DNA of 35,628 nucleotides from Lachnospiraceae bacterium UBA7225 (GCA_002473385.1 DKTR01000020.1:1-35628); one strand, 5' to 3'; positions 14,454-23,227 are shown, numbered from the stretch's first letter. Program-made: numbers and translations. The notes: a model not told the origin generated them from the sequence alone.

Positions 14454-15515
14454 CTACTTTTTGTTGATAATTGACAACAACTCATTCATTCCTTCATAAA
14501 GGTCTGTCTTGGTATCTGACTTCATAATTACACTGAAATAAGAGTTTCCATAGGCATCCTTTGATAACAGCGCCAGGCAGGCACCCGCCTCATCTGTCGT
14601 TCCGGTTTTGCCGCCAAACACAGTCACACCGTCCGGTGCCGAAGCTTCCCCGGTAAAATAATAGCTGGTCGCGTACCAGGTGCGCTCATACTGTTCTCCG
14701 TCTCCCGCCGTGTAGGTGACGGTATAATTCTGTTTGCTGATGGCGTCCTGGAAAACGTCATATTTGAGTGCTTCCCGGAACATCAGATAGATATCATACG
14801 GCGTCGTATAATGGTTTTCATCCTGCAGACCGTGGGCATTCATAAAGTTTGTATTTGTCGCGCCGATCGCTGCCGCCTCCTGGTTCATCATAGCAACAAA
14901 ATTTTCAATGCTGCCCCCTACATGGTATGCGATCGCATTCCCGGCATCGTTTCCTGATGCGATCAGAAGCCCATAAATCAGCTGCCTCAGGGTATACTGG
15001 TCACCAAGCTCCAGGTAGCATACAGAGGACTCCGGATCAATGTCAAGCGCCACTGCATCGACGGTGATTACATCGTCCAGATTGCCGTATTTGAGTGCTA
15101 CAAGCGCTGTCATAATCTTTGTCAGACTGGCAGGATACAAACGCTCATGTATATTTTGGGCAAACAGGACATTCTCCTGCGACAGATCCATCATCGCCCC
15201 TGCCTCAGCGTATTCCAGACTGATGCCGTCAAAGGGAACATCAGTCGCCGCAACACATAATCCGTCTGTAAACGGATCGGCACGGTTCTGGGAAGAAGTC
15301 TTTGTGCGGACACCAAATACAGCATCCGTAATCTGGTACGGATTTGTAAGCTCAATTTCATGTGAACGGAATATAAACCGGAAAACAAGCAGTCCGGTCA
15401 GCAGGACAATGATAAGCACCAGTATCAGCAGCAATATGGCATTGCGCCGCTGCGCTCTTCTCTCTCTTGCCCGCATCCGGCGGCTGTCCGTCCGGTAATT
15501 ATCGGTACATCTCAC
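14454..15515 (-). CDS. D-alanyl-D-alanine carboxypeptidase, DacF/PBP5-like
   Basis: The serine peptidase has all three penicillin-binding motifs: YPASLTKIMTAL (SxxK), IASGNDAGNAIAYH (SGN) and FGGKTGTTDEAG (KTG). It trims the terminal D-Ala of peptidoglycan pentapeptides outside the membrane. The N-terminus is unusual: a cluster of arginines (RRMRARERRAQRRN) precedes a transmembrane helix, so it looks anchored N-terminally instead of by the usual C-terminal amphipathic helix, which is absent. The start is uncertain. GTG 15515 with GGGGAG upstream overlaps the mgsA end; ATG 15476 would start at MRARERR; longer versions to 15635 run inside mgsA and are unlikely. Confidence 0.9.
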   Translation of the reverse strand: MRCTDNYRTDSRRMRARERRAQRRNAILLLILVLIIVLLTGLLVFRFIFRSHEIELTNPYQITDAVFGVRTKTSSQNRADPFTDGLCVAATDVPFDGISLEYAEAGAMMDLSQENVLFAQNIHERLYPASLTKIMTALVALKYGNLDDVITVDAVALDIDPESSVCYLELGDQYTLRQLIYGLLIASGNDAGNAIAYHVGGSIENFVAMMNQEAAAIGATNTNFMNAHGLQDENHYTTPYDIYLMFREALKYDVFQDAISKQNYTVTYTAGDGEQYERTWYATSYYFTGEASAPDGVTVFGGKTGTTDEAGACLALLSKDAYGNSYFSVIMKSDTKTDLYEGMNELLSIINKK

Positions 15516-15894
15516 GCCATTCCAGCTCCCCTCTGTCCAGGGACTTGATGAGCATTTCTGCAGTAGCCAGATTAGTCGCCAGCGGAACATTGTACGTATC
15601 GCAGAGCCGGAACACATTTTTGATATCCGGTTCATGTGATTTTGGCTGCAGCGGATCGCGCAGGAAAATCATCATATCCATCTGATTCTGCTCGATCTGA
15701 GCCGCAATCTGATGAACACCGCCGAGATGTCCGGCAAGATATTTGTTAATGTTCAGCCCGGTGACATCCTCCACCAGACGACCGGTCGTGTTGGTCGCAT
15801 ACAGCGTATGTTTTCCGAGGATTCCCCGGTATGCAATGCAGAGATTCTGCATCAGTCCTTTTTTTGAATCATGTGCAATTAACCCGATGTTCAT
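15499..15894 (-). CDS. mgsA: Methylglyoxal synthase homologue with altered active site
   Basis: The 131-residue protein matches MgsA along its length: NIGLIAHDSKK, LYATNTTGRLV (the phosphate-binding Thr residues), FLRDPLQPKSHEPDIKNVFRLCDTYNVPLATNLATAEMLI. The Asp and His corresponding to E. coli D91, H98 and D101 are present. However, the segment SGPMGGDQQ of E. coli reads AGHLGGVHQ here. The catalytic base D71 is valine (V60, codon at 15717-15715) and the phosphate-contacting S65 is alanine. MgsA normally turns dihydroxyacetone phosphate into methylglyoxal; activity here is doubtful. It follows rodA by 30 bases with a strong AAGGAGG ribosome site and overlaps the carboxypeptidase gene. Confidence 0.82.
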   Translation of the reverse strand: MNIGLIAHDSKKGLMQNLCIAYRGILGKHTLYATNTTGRLVEDVTGLNINKYLAGHLGGVHQIAAQIEQNQMDMMIFLRDPLQPKSHEPDIKNVFRLCDTYNVPLATNLATAEMLIKSLDRGELEWREMYR

Positions 15895-15924
15895 ATAAAA
15901 CCGCCTCCTTCATTTTGCAACACA

Positions 15925-17028
15925 TTAGTATTTCTTTACCTGCAACCCCACATTCAGCACCAGCCCGATACCGATAAAGAATGTCATCAGCGAGGTCAGA
16001 CCGGAGCTGACAAATGGCAGCGGCAGACCTGTGTTCGGCATAAGACCGGTTGCTACACAAATATTCATGATGCTCTGTATGCCGATCAGCGCCCCCATGC
16101 CGCAGCAAAGTATTGTACCGGAAAATTCACGCGCGTTGCGTCCGATCCAGATACACTCCAGAACAATCAGAATCTCTAATAAAATCACAATACAGCAGCC
16201 GAGAAAACCAAGTTCCTCTCCTACAACGGCAAAGATAAAGTCTGTCTGCGCCTCGGCAAGGAAATTACCGTTTTTAACGGATTCCACTGCGGTCGTCTCC
16301 AGTCCCTTCCCATAGAGCTGCCCGGAACCGATCGCCATAATGGAGGTAAGCTGCTGTCTGGCTTCATCCGGATACTGATCAGGATAGAGCCAGGCAAGAA
16401 CGCGCACAAGCTGATAATTCAGAATCAGTGACTGCCCGGGCTGCAGGACGATCCCGATAAGGATCGCCGCCACCGGAGCCATAATTACCAGGATGCCGGC
16501 AATGACCTTATAACTTAATCCCGCAACAAAATAAATAACACAGAATAAAACAAGTGTCAAGATGGAAGTGGAAAGGTTTGGCTGCATCAAAATTAAAACT
16601 ACCGGTATCACTACCACAATAACGGAAAAAATAATCGTCTTAAAGCTGCTTAAATCATCCTGATGCTTTGAAAAAAACTGTGCAAAAAACATGATCAGAA
16701 AGATTTTCATGAGGTCGGACGGCTGCATTGTAATACCACCGATATTCAGCCACCGGGTGGCGCCGCCGCCCGATGATCCAACAGCAATAACTGCCGCAAG
16801 CAGACCAAGACCGATCGCATAAAAGATCCAGTAAAATCTTAGCAGCCAGACGTAGTCGATCAGCGATACGATTACCATGATGATCAGTCCGCCTACCAGA
16901 CCGATGATCTGTTTATCCTGCAGCGACTTGTCTGCGCTGCCGATTACCATGATGCCGATAATCGAAAGTATCGTCGTCCAGAGTACCAGTCTGAATTTAT
17001 AGTCCCTTAATCTGTATTGTTTTAACAT
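15925..17028 (-). CDS. rodA: SEDS peptidoglycan polymerase, RodA
   Basis: The 367-residue protein has about ten transmembrane helices. SEDS signatures are present: GATRWLNIGGITMQPSDLMKI, YPDEARQQLTSIMAIGSGQLYGKG, AEAQTDFIFAVVGEELG, and MPNTGLPLPFVSSGLTSLMTFFIGIG. The Asp of QTDFIF is the residue essential for glycosyltransferase activity in RodA. It polymerises lipid II together with the class B PBP encoded upstream. In the fourth region QPDLGT reads QPNLST, an Asp-to-Asn change. RodA rather than FtsW is preferred from the mre/min/PBP2 context. The start lies 32 bases inside minE, implying coupling. Confidence 0.92.
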   Translation of the reverse strand: MLKQYRLRDYKFRLVLWTTILSIIGIMVIGSADKSLQDKQIIGLVGGLIIMVIVSLIDYVWLLRFYWIFYAIGLGLLAAVIAVGSSGGGATRWLNIGGITMQPSDLMKIFLIMFFAQFFSKHQDDLSSFKTIIFSVIVVVIPVVLILMQPNLSTSILTLVLFCVIYFVAGLSYKVIAGILVIMAPVAAILIGIVLQPGQSLILNYQLVRVLAWLYPDQYPDEARQQLTSIMAIGSGQLYGKGLETTAVESVKNGNFLAEAQTDFIFAVVGEELGFLGCCIVILLEILIVLECIWIGRNAREFSGTILCCGMGALIGIQSIMNICVATGLMPNTGLPLPFVSSGLTSLMTFFIGIGLVLNVGLQVKKY

Positions 17029-17233
17029 GCTCTGCCCCTTGCTTTGTCTCGTTTATTAACTGTATCTGTACATTCAGGCGGGTGTGCTCCAGATTGACAT
17101 ACCTGTGTATGACAGTGCGCAGCTCCCGTTTCATCTGCGCCAGCACCTCCGGGCTTACCTGCAGCTTTTCGGAAAGCAGCATATGCTCAAGCCGGTCTCT
17201 GGCAATGGTACAAGAAGTCCTGTTTGTACGCAT
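16997..17233 (-). CDS. minE: MinE, topological specificity factor
   Basis: The 78-residue protein aligns with MinE: IARDRLEHMLLSEKL corresponds to the anti-MinCD helix, and QMKRELRTVIHRYVNLEHTRLNVQIQL to the core helix and dimer strand. MinE strips MinD from the membrane and sets the position of division. The N-terminus is only MRTNRTSCT before the helix and lacks the hydrophobic membrane-targeting segment of E. coli MinE. The frame is closed by the minD stop four codons upstream, so the start cannot be extended. Ribosome site GGAGGG lies before ATG 17233. Confidence 0.9.
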   Translation of the reverse strand: MRTNRTSCTIARDRLEHMLLSEKLQVSPEVLAQMKRELRTVIHRYVNLEHTRLNVQIQLINETKQGAEHVKTIQIKGL

Positions 17234-17245
17234 GGAAGCACCCTC

Positions 17246-18037
17246 CTAACCCTTCCGGAAAAAATCTTTCATTTTCTGGAAGAAGGAACTTCCTCTGGAA
17301 AAATCGGGAATGGTGACCGGTTCCCCCAGAATCCGCCGCGCCACATTGAAGAATGCCTGTCCGGAAGGTGTATCGCTCCCGGCAAGCGGCTCTCCCTGGT
17401 TAGTGGAAACTACAATGCTGGTATCATCCGGCACTGCGCCGATCAGCGGCATGGCAAGGATCTCTGAGACATCCTCCACAGACATCATATCTCCGCGGCT
17501 GATCAGATCCGGCCGCAGCCGGTTAATCAGAAGATCTATCTGCTTCATGCCGCCGGCCTCAAGAAGACCGATAATGCGGTCGGCATCGCGGATGGCGGAA
17601 ACCTCCGGCGTTGTCACAACAATGGCGCGGTCCGCGCCTGCCACCGCATTGCGGAAGCCCTGCTCAATGCCTGCCGGACAATCCAGCAGAATATACTCAA
17701 AATGCTGCCGCAGGTCGTCTGTGAGCTTTTCCATCTGCTCCGGCGTGACGGCTGATTTGTCGCGTGTCTGCGCTGCCGGCAGAAGAAACAGGTTTGGGTA
17801 ATGCTTGTCACGGATCAGCGCCTGTTTCAGGCGGCAGTTTCCCTCAACGACATCTACCAGATTATATACGATCCGGTTTTCCAGTCCCATCACCACATCC
17901 AGATTCCGCAGTCCGATGTCTGTGTCTACCAGAACGGTTTTCTTGTTCAATTTTGCCAGTCCGGTACCAATGTTTGCAACTGCGGTCGTCTTTCCGACGC
18001 CGCCTTTCCCGGATGTAACTACAATAACTTCACTCAT
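17246..18037 (-). CDS. minD: Septum site-determining ATPase MinD
   Basis: The protein of 263 residues starts at ATG 18037 (MSEVIVVTSGKGGVGKTT), preceded by GGAGGAAG; a seven-residue upstream extension is rejected. It has the deviant Walker A KGGVGKTT, switch I LVDTDIGLRNLDVVMGLENR, switch II LLDCPAGIEQGF and DLLINRLRPDLI. At the end sits the amphipathic membrane-targeting helix SSFFQKMKDFFRKG. MinD cycles on the membrane with ATP, recruiting MinC and released by MinE. It is followed 12 bases later by minE. Confidence 0.97.
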   Translation of the reverse strand: MSEVIVVTSGKGGVGKTTAVANIGTGLAKLNKKTVLVDTDIGLRNLDVVMGLENRIVYNLVDVVEGNCRLKQALIRDKHYPNLFLLPAAQTRDKSAVTPEQMEKLTDDLRQHFEYILLDCPAGIEQGFRNAVAGADRAIVVTTPEVSAIRDADRIIGLLEAGGMKQIDLLINRLRPDLISRGDMMSVEDVSEILAMPLIGAVPDDTSIVVSTNQGEPLAGSDTPSGQAFFNVARRILGEPVTIPDFSRGSSFFQKMKDFFRKG

Positions 18038-18141
18038 TTTTCTTCCTCCACATAGCATAATCTGGGCATTTCCCTGCTTATCCTATGTTCCTTCAAAAGA
18101 ACGGCACTGCCATATACGGAAATCAGTCTCTGAAAACTGTT

Positions 18142-18852
18142 TCAGCCGTCTTTTTGCTCTGATTCCTCCTGTGCGGCAGTTCCGAGCATGTCCTCCAGCG
18201 TGCTGCGCACAAGGTTTTTTACAAATATATGGTTATCTTTTATGTAGGCTATCTTGGGATCAAGCGCGTATTCTGCATTGTCAGAGCGCTTTGTAATGGC
18301 GCTGCGCGCCATTTTATCGGCAATCCGTATCTGAACCGGTTTCATTACAAGCGCAGCAACAAAGCAGTCACGGTTGCCGGAAGCTCCGGCATAGACATTC
18401 CCCCGGCAGGCTCCGAGCACAACGACATTTCCCTTTGACACTACGGAAGCTCCCGGGTTTACATCACCGAGAATAACAATACTCGTCTCTGATTCCATAG
18501 TCTGCCCGCCGCGCAGGTTTCCGCGGTAAAACTGCCCCTGGCGCGCTTCAGCCTCCCCGGCAAGCCGGATCGCCTGTTCATAATATGCTGCTTCCTCCGG
18601 ACGCTCGTCCACAATGCAGATTACATGAATGTGGGAGTTCATGACAATCGCGTTTACCAGGCGGTCCTCCTGATCTTTTGTCAGTACCCTGCCCTGGAAT
18701 GTCACTGCCATTTTGGCATCCTGGAAGAAATTAGCCGCCTCTTTAAATTTCCGGGCGACCGCTTCTGTCAGCTCAGAGAACGGCAGCTCGCTATCCAGCC
18801 GCACGACCAGCCCGTATTTATTGCTTTTGATCATCACCGGACCACTTTTCAT
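18142..18852 (-). CDS. minC: Septum site-determining protein MinC
   Basis: The 236-residue protein has an N-terminal MinC domain (about 1-85, VVRLDSELPFSELTEAVARKFKEAANFF) and a C-terminal beta-helix domain. The latter shows FYRGNLRGGQTMESETSIVILGDVNPGASVVSKGNVVVLGACRGNVYAGASGN, including the RSGQ-like MinD-binding loop written RGGQ here. MinC inhibits FtsZ polymerisation where MinD is bound. A 104-base gap without recognisable signals separates it from minD; PBP2 ends 21 bases upstream of its start. Confidence 0.95.
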   Translation of the reverse strand: MKSGPVMIKSNKYGLVVRLDSELPFSELTEAVARKFKEAANFFQDAKMAVTFQGRVLTKDQEDRLVNAIVMNSHIHVICIVDERPEEAAYYEQAIRLAGEAEARQGQFYRGNLRGGQTMESETSIVILGDVNPGASVVSKGNVVVLGACRGNVYAGASGNRDCFVAALVMKPVQIRIADKMARSAITKRSDNAEYALDPKIAYIKDNHIFVKNLVRSTLEDMLGTAAQEESEQKDG

Positions 18853-18873
18853 TGCTCACCCACTCTTTTCCTT

Positions 18874-21852
18874 TTAGTCTGTTCTTGCACCGCTGACTGC
18901 ACTGTTATAAGAGGCATGACCGGTAATCAGCTCGTCCTTAGCTTTCAGATTGAAAATGTACTGTACCATATCTTTGGCAAGCAGCGCTGACAGGCTGGAC
19001 GCATATCCGTTTGTGATACGGCAGGCAACAGCAATTTCCGGATCATTATACGGTGCATAGCCGACAAACAGAGCGTGGCTGGGCACGCCGGTTTCCTCCG
19101 CCGTACCGGTCTTACCTGCCATCTCGATGCCGACATCTTTAATATAGTTATTGTTGTTTACCATCTGATTCATACCTGTGTGGATGGCATTCCAAAGAGA
19201 TCCATCTGCCTCCACATAACCATGGATCGTCGGATTCTGTTCAAGAACGGTACGCCCATCAGAGTCGGTGATCTTATCGAGCAGCGTCAGATTATAGCAG
19301 GTACCGCTATTGGCGATCGTCGCTACATATCGCGCGAGCTGTACAGTTGCATAGGCGTGGGTTCCCTGCCCCATTGCGGAAGGTGCCATTGCCATATCAG
19401 AAATCTGCGGGGTGCTCTCGTCCATCTCGATACCGGTTTCTTCGCCAAGACCAAACATTTCCGCATATTTTGCCAGCTTTGCGATACCTGTGGCATCGTC
19501 CAGCGTGCCGTCCGCATTGCCCACATCTCCAAGACGCAGACCGACTGTGTTGAAGTAATAGTTGCACGACTGCTCCAGCGCCGACGAAAGCGTAAGAGGT
19601 CCGTGATAGCCGGGGTAAATCCAGCAGTTAATTTCCGGCTGGATAAGGTCAAACCGGCCGGTACAGTTGATTGCCTCATCCAGACTGACAACACCCTCCG
19701 TAACACCGGCAACGCTCGTTACCATTTTAAAGGTAGAACCGGGCGCTGTCAATTCCTGTGTTGCTTTGTTGTAGAACGGGCTGGAGGCATCGGATACCAG
19801 TTCCTCGAAATATTCCTCGTCCATATCGTTTGCCAGACGGTTGTTGTCATAGCCCGGATAGGTAACGACGGCAAGTGCATTTCCGTTGTTCGGATCAACG
19901 ATCACAAGAGAACCGGAGCATGGCGCCACCGCAAATTTGGAAGGCGCGATCTCCAGATAATAAATTTTCTCGCGGATGAAATCATATGCGGACACACTGC
20001 CGCTTTGCAGACCGCTGTATGACGCTTCGTCCGTTTCCAGAATCCCCTGGTCGAACAGCAGGAGGCAGAGTGTCGACGGACTTAATGTATCGTCCTCCAC
20101 CATGTATTTGTAGACCTTTTTGCTGAAATTATGGTCGTCGGCAATATATTCTTCCAGATAATCGCAGAGGTTTGTAAAAATTTCATCGGAATCCCAGAAC
20201 TCGCTCTCCTCCATGATAGCGGAGACATCCAGCCAGTCTCTGGAAATAGCGTAGGTCAGATATTCCTTCAGACTGATGCTCTCGTCGGTCGTCCAGGCAA
20301 TGTAAGTATCGTCCGTCTTATCAATGGCATCTGTTTTTAAAATGCCAAGCTCCGGCAGCGTTGTGTCTACCAGATAAGACATGTACACCTGCATCGGCTG
20401 ATCCAGCTCACTGTACGCGCGCGGCGAATCGGAAAGAAGCTCTGACAGCAGATCATCAAAAATTTTTTTCTCCCGCTGCTGCAGCATCTGATACACACGC
20501 TGCTCCAGCTCTGTCGCCTCGCCGGATGCAAGATGGGAGACGCTTAGTATGTTGTTTTCAAAAAATGCATAATATAAATCGTATACCGGAATGACAATGT
20601 CATCCGTGCTGACGGAGGTATTATCGAATTCTTTTAAATCCAGCGTTTTATCATAAATAATACCGGCAATATACTGTTCCAGAAGATGGTAGCCTACCTC
20701 CTGATAGTCTGATTTAATTGTAAGGTAGATATTATTACCCGCCTGAGGCTCCACAGCCGAATCTTCCTGCAGCACTTTACCAAGATTGTTTACATAGACC
20801 ACCTGTTTGCCATCGGTGCCCTGGAGCTGCGTCTCAAAATATGCTTCCAGACCCACCTTTCCCACAATATCATTGATATCGTAGACATCTCTTCCAAGCT
20901 CTTCATTCAGAGATTCAATTTCTTCTGCGGAAATCTGCCCCGTGTAGCCGATAATATTGGAATAATACGGGCTGTTGTTGTAGACACGGATGGAACTTTC
21001 AATAACGTCTACGCCGACATAATAGCCTTTGCTTTCCATCAGACTGGACATCGACTGATCGGAAATATCGCGCGCAATCGTAGTGGAGACATATTTCTGG
21101 TAGCTGTTCTGGTTGATAGCACTGCGCAGGGCAACCATTTTCAGCGCATCCTCTCTGGAAATGTTTTTCACCAGCCCGTATTCTGCCAGCAGCTCCTCCG
21201 GGTAATCTGACAGTGTATTAACCCCATACATATCGTCGCTGCCAAGCTCTGCCACCAGTTCCTCCGCTGTCACAGCCGCCTCTTCTGCCGTCAGCACCTG
21301 GGCAGCATCCACCTCTTCATTCTCCGGCGCAGCAGTATACGGTTTGCCGTAGACATCCGCTTTAAAACGCAGCAGATTATACCCTCTCTTGGTGAAGGTA
21401 TATTCTCCGGCATCGTCAAACTCGATGGCGAAGTCACCGGTATAGACATCATCGCCATTTGCATACAGAATCTGCATAATCTGGTAGAGATAGCCATTAA
21501 TTGTCAGATTACGCACATCACTGGCATACAGATACTCGTCCTTTCCGGTTTCAGAATTGTAGTAATATCGGCCTTCGTAGCTGCCGACATCCTGAAAGGT
21601 AACTTCGTACGCAAGCTTATTGTAGGCAATCAGCTGCCCCTCGCTGTCGTAAATGCAGCCGCGTGTGCTCGGAATGGTTGTTTCCTTCCGGATCTGTGTA
21701 GTGAAGCTTTCCTGGTATGCTTCCCCATTGATGATCTGAAGATCAAACAATCTGCGCACAAGCACACATGCAAGCGCTATAAACAGGACACTGAGAATCA
21801 GCATCCTGGAATTTAACAATTTTATGATTCTTTTTCGAAAATGCTTAAACAA
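18874..21852 (-). CDS. Class B penicillin-binding protein (PBP2), unusually long
   Basis: The ~992-residue transpeptidase partners RodA in cell elongation. There is an N-terminal transmembrane helix (MLILSVLFIALACVLV), then the pedestal/dimerisation region with STRGCIYDSEGQLIAYN and IVGKVGLEAYFETQLQG. The transpeptidase motifs follow: APGSTFKMV (SxxK, Ser about 706), SCNYYFN (SxN, about 762) and AGKTGTAEE (KTG). A segment of about 270 residues (about 376-645), acidic and helical, separates LTIKSDYQ from SLVIVDPNNG, where 30-40 residues are usual. Start: TTG 21852 with AAAGGAG 11 bases upstream gives MFKHFRKR; ATG 21885 overlaps mreD further; ATG 21804 is a shorter option. Confidence 0.92.
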   Translation of the reverse strand: MFKHFRKRIIKLLNSRMLILSVLFIALACVLVRRLFDLQIINGEAYQESFTTQIRKETTIPSTRGCIYDSEGQLIAYNKLAYEVTFQDVGSYEGRYYYNSETGKDEYLYASDVRNLTINGYLYQIMQILYANGDDVYTGDFAIEFDDAGEYTFTKRGYNLLRFKADVYGKPYTAAPENEEVDAAQVLTAEEAAVTAEELVAELGSDDMYGVNTLSDYPEELLAEYGLVKNISREDALKMVALRSAINQNSYQKYVSTTIARDISDQSMSSLMESKGYYVGVDVIESSIRVYNNSPYYSNIIGYTGQISAEEIESLNEELGRDVYDINDIVGKVGLEAYFETQLQGTDGKQVVYVNNLGKVLQEDSAVEPQAGNNIYLTIKSDYQEVGYHLLEQYIAGIIYDKTLDLKEFDNTSVSTDDIVIPVYDLYYAFFENNILSVSHLASGEATELEQRVYQMLQQREKKIFDDLLSELLSDSPRAYSELDQPMQVYMSYLVDTTLPELGILKTDAIDKTDDTYIAWTTDESISLKEYLTYAISRDWLDVSAIMEESEFWDSDEIFTNLCDYLEEYIADDHNFSKKVYKYMVEDDTLSPSTLCLLLFDQGILETDEASYSGLQSGSVSAYDFIREKIYYLEIAPSKFAVAPCSGSLVIVDPNNGNALAVVTYPGYDNNRLANDMDEEYFEELVSDASSPFYNKATQELTAPGSTFKMVTSVAGVTEGVVSLDEAINCTGRFDLIQPEINCWIYPGYHGPLTLSSALEQSCNYYFNTVGLRLGDVGNADGTLDDATGIAKLAKYAEMFGLGEETGIEMDESTPQISDMAMAPSAMGQGTHAYATVQLARYVATIANSGTCYNLTLLDKITDSDGRTVLEQNPTIHGYVEADGSLWNAIHTGMNQMVNNNNYIKDVGIEMAGKTGTAEETGVPSHALFVGYAPYNDPEIAVACRITNGYASSLSALLAKDMVQYIFNLKAKDELITGHASYNSAVSGARTD

Positions 21853-22366
21853 AACTGCCAACACTCCTTTTGTCCATTTTTTCAAGTTTCTGGTTCAGCA
21901 GCAGGAAAATGCGGTAACAAATAATAGTGAGCAGGATGGTATAAATCATTTCCGGCAGAATAATACGCCGGATATAATAAATCAGATCAATTCTGCCGCG
22001 CAGAAGGAATTTTGTGATGTAAAAAAGACAGCCATAAACAAAATCGCCTGCCGCAGTTAAAAGTACGGGCATCTTGATGTCCTCGTCATAAAAGATATGA
22101 TAGCAGTAACCGCTGAAATATCCGATATACATATAGACGAAGGCACGCAGACCGATAAACAGATCCGGTAACATAAGATCGGTGAAAAGCCCGCAGATAA
22201 ATCCCAGGATCAGCCCGGAGCGCTTCCCGCGCATCAGACCGAAGGAGACCGTAAAAATAATCATCAGATTCGGCGTGATGGAAGCAATAGAGATCGCCGG
22301 GAGCAGCGAGCACTGCAGCAGCAGACAGATCAGCATGGTGGCAAACAGAATCAGTTTTGTCCTCAT
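21845..22366 (-). CDS. mreD: Rod shape-determining protein MreD
   Basis: The 173-residue very hydrophobic protein has about five transmembrane segments (LILFATMLICLLLQCSLLPAISI; IFTVSFGLMRGKRSGLILGFICGLFTDLML; AFVYMYIGYFSGYCY; ILLTIICYRIFLLLNQKLEKM). The gene position directly after mreC and before PBP2 is diagnostic, as MreD sequences are poorly conserved. It is part of the elongasome that links MreB/MreC to RodA-PBP2. The end overlaps the start of the PBP2 gene by a few bases. Confidence 0.9.
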   Translation of the reverse strand: MRTKLILFATMLICLLLQCSLLPAISIASITPNLMIIFTVSFGLMRGKRSGLILGFICGLFTDLMLPDLFIGLRAFVYMYIGYFSGYCYHIFYDEDIKMPVLLTAAGDFVYGCLFYITKFLLRGRIDLIYYIRRIILPEMIYTILLTIICYRIFLLLNQKLEKMDKRSVGSFV

Positions 22367-22378
22367 AGCACTGCCCTC

Positions 22379-23227
22379 CTATTCTGCGGTGTTCTGCTTC
22401 AGGTTTGTGACAACAAGCACTTCCTTGATCGACTTAAAATCTACAACCGGAGAGATATATCCGGAACGCGTCAGATTATTTGAATCGGTATGTATCTCAG
22501 TAATGTAACCAATCAGAATCCCGGGAAGGAATTTATCGCTGATATTGGATGTCACGACTGTATCCCCAATCTTCGCTTTGGAATCCGGATCGTCCAGCTT
22601 TACCAGGTTGATCCTGCCGTCGTCGATCAGTGAAAGATCTCCCGCAATAATGCAGGTATCGTGCGTTTCGGATATTTCAGCACTCACATTGCTGTAATCG
22701 TCGATAATGGCGCGGACCCTGGCGTAATTTGGACCAACCTCCGTAATGATACCGGCCAGCCCGGCCCCTGCAAGTACATTCATATCAACTGCCAGCCCGT
22801 CGTCGGAGCCTTTGTCGATTGTGAACATGCTGAACCAGTTTCCGGCATTTTCTCTTGAGATTACGCGGGCACCGATCTTTTCATAGCTCTCATATTTGTG
22901 ATCGAGCGCGTAGAGATCCCGCAGGCTGTTCAGTTCCTCACGGTCCTGCAGAAGCTGTGTATTTTCTACGGTAAGCTCGTCCACCTGCGTCTGCAGCTTT
23001 TCGTTTTCCGCCACAAGATTCAGATTATCCTCAAAATAGTCCATTTTTCCGGAGAGCCAGCCGCCCACCTGGTTGATGCCGGACTGCAGCGGCGCCAGCA
23101 CATAACCCGCTGCATAATTGAGTGGATTGACGGAAAAGTCGAGCACAAAGCTTAGTATGATAATGATGCCGCTGAAAATGGAAAGAATAAACAGCAGCGT
23201 TTTACTCCTTATGTGATTTTTCTTCAT
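22379..23227 (-). CDS. mreC: Rod shape-determining protein MreC
   Basis: The protein of 282 residues has an N-terminal transmembrane helix (LLFILSIFSGIIIILSFVLDF) and a coiled coil (about 65-105, DNLNLVAENEKLQTQVDELTVEN). An extracytoplasmic double beta-barrel domain follows (GARVISRENAGNWFSMFTIDKGSDDGL, VLAGAGLAGIITEVGPNYARVRAIID, GDTVVTSNISDKFLPGILIGYITEI). MreC activates PBP2-RodA. Start ATG 23227 after AGGGG is preferred over the in-frame start at 23251, which touches the mreB stop. Confidence 0.94.
   Translation of the reverse strand: MKKNHIRSKTLLFILSIFSGIIIILSFVLDFSVNPLNYAAGYVLAPLQSGINQVGGWLSGKMDYFEDNLNLVAENEKLQTQVDELTVENTQLLQDREELNSLRDLYALDHKYESYEKIGARVISRENAGNWFSMFTIDKGSDDGLAVDMNVLAGAGLAGIITEVGPNYARVRAIIDDYSNVSAEISETHDTCIIAGDLSLIDDGRINLVKLDDPDSKAKIGDTVVTSNISDKFLPGILIGYITEIHTDSNNLTRSGYISPVVDFKSIKEVLVVTNLKQNTAE

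Noticed and set aside
19075..20022. 315-codon plus-strand frame
   Set aside because: Antisense to the transpeptidase domain of PBP2, whose three catalytic motifs are in the minus-strand frame.
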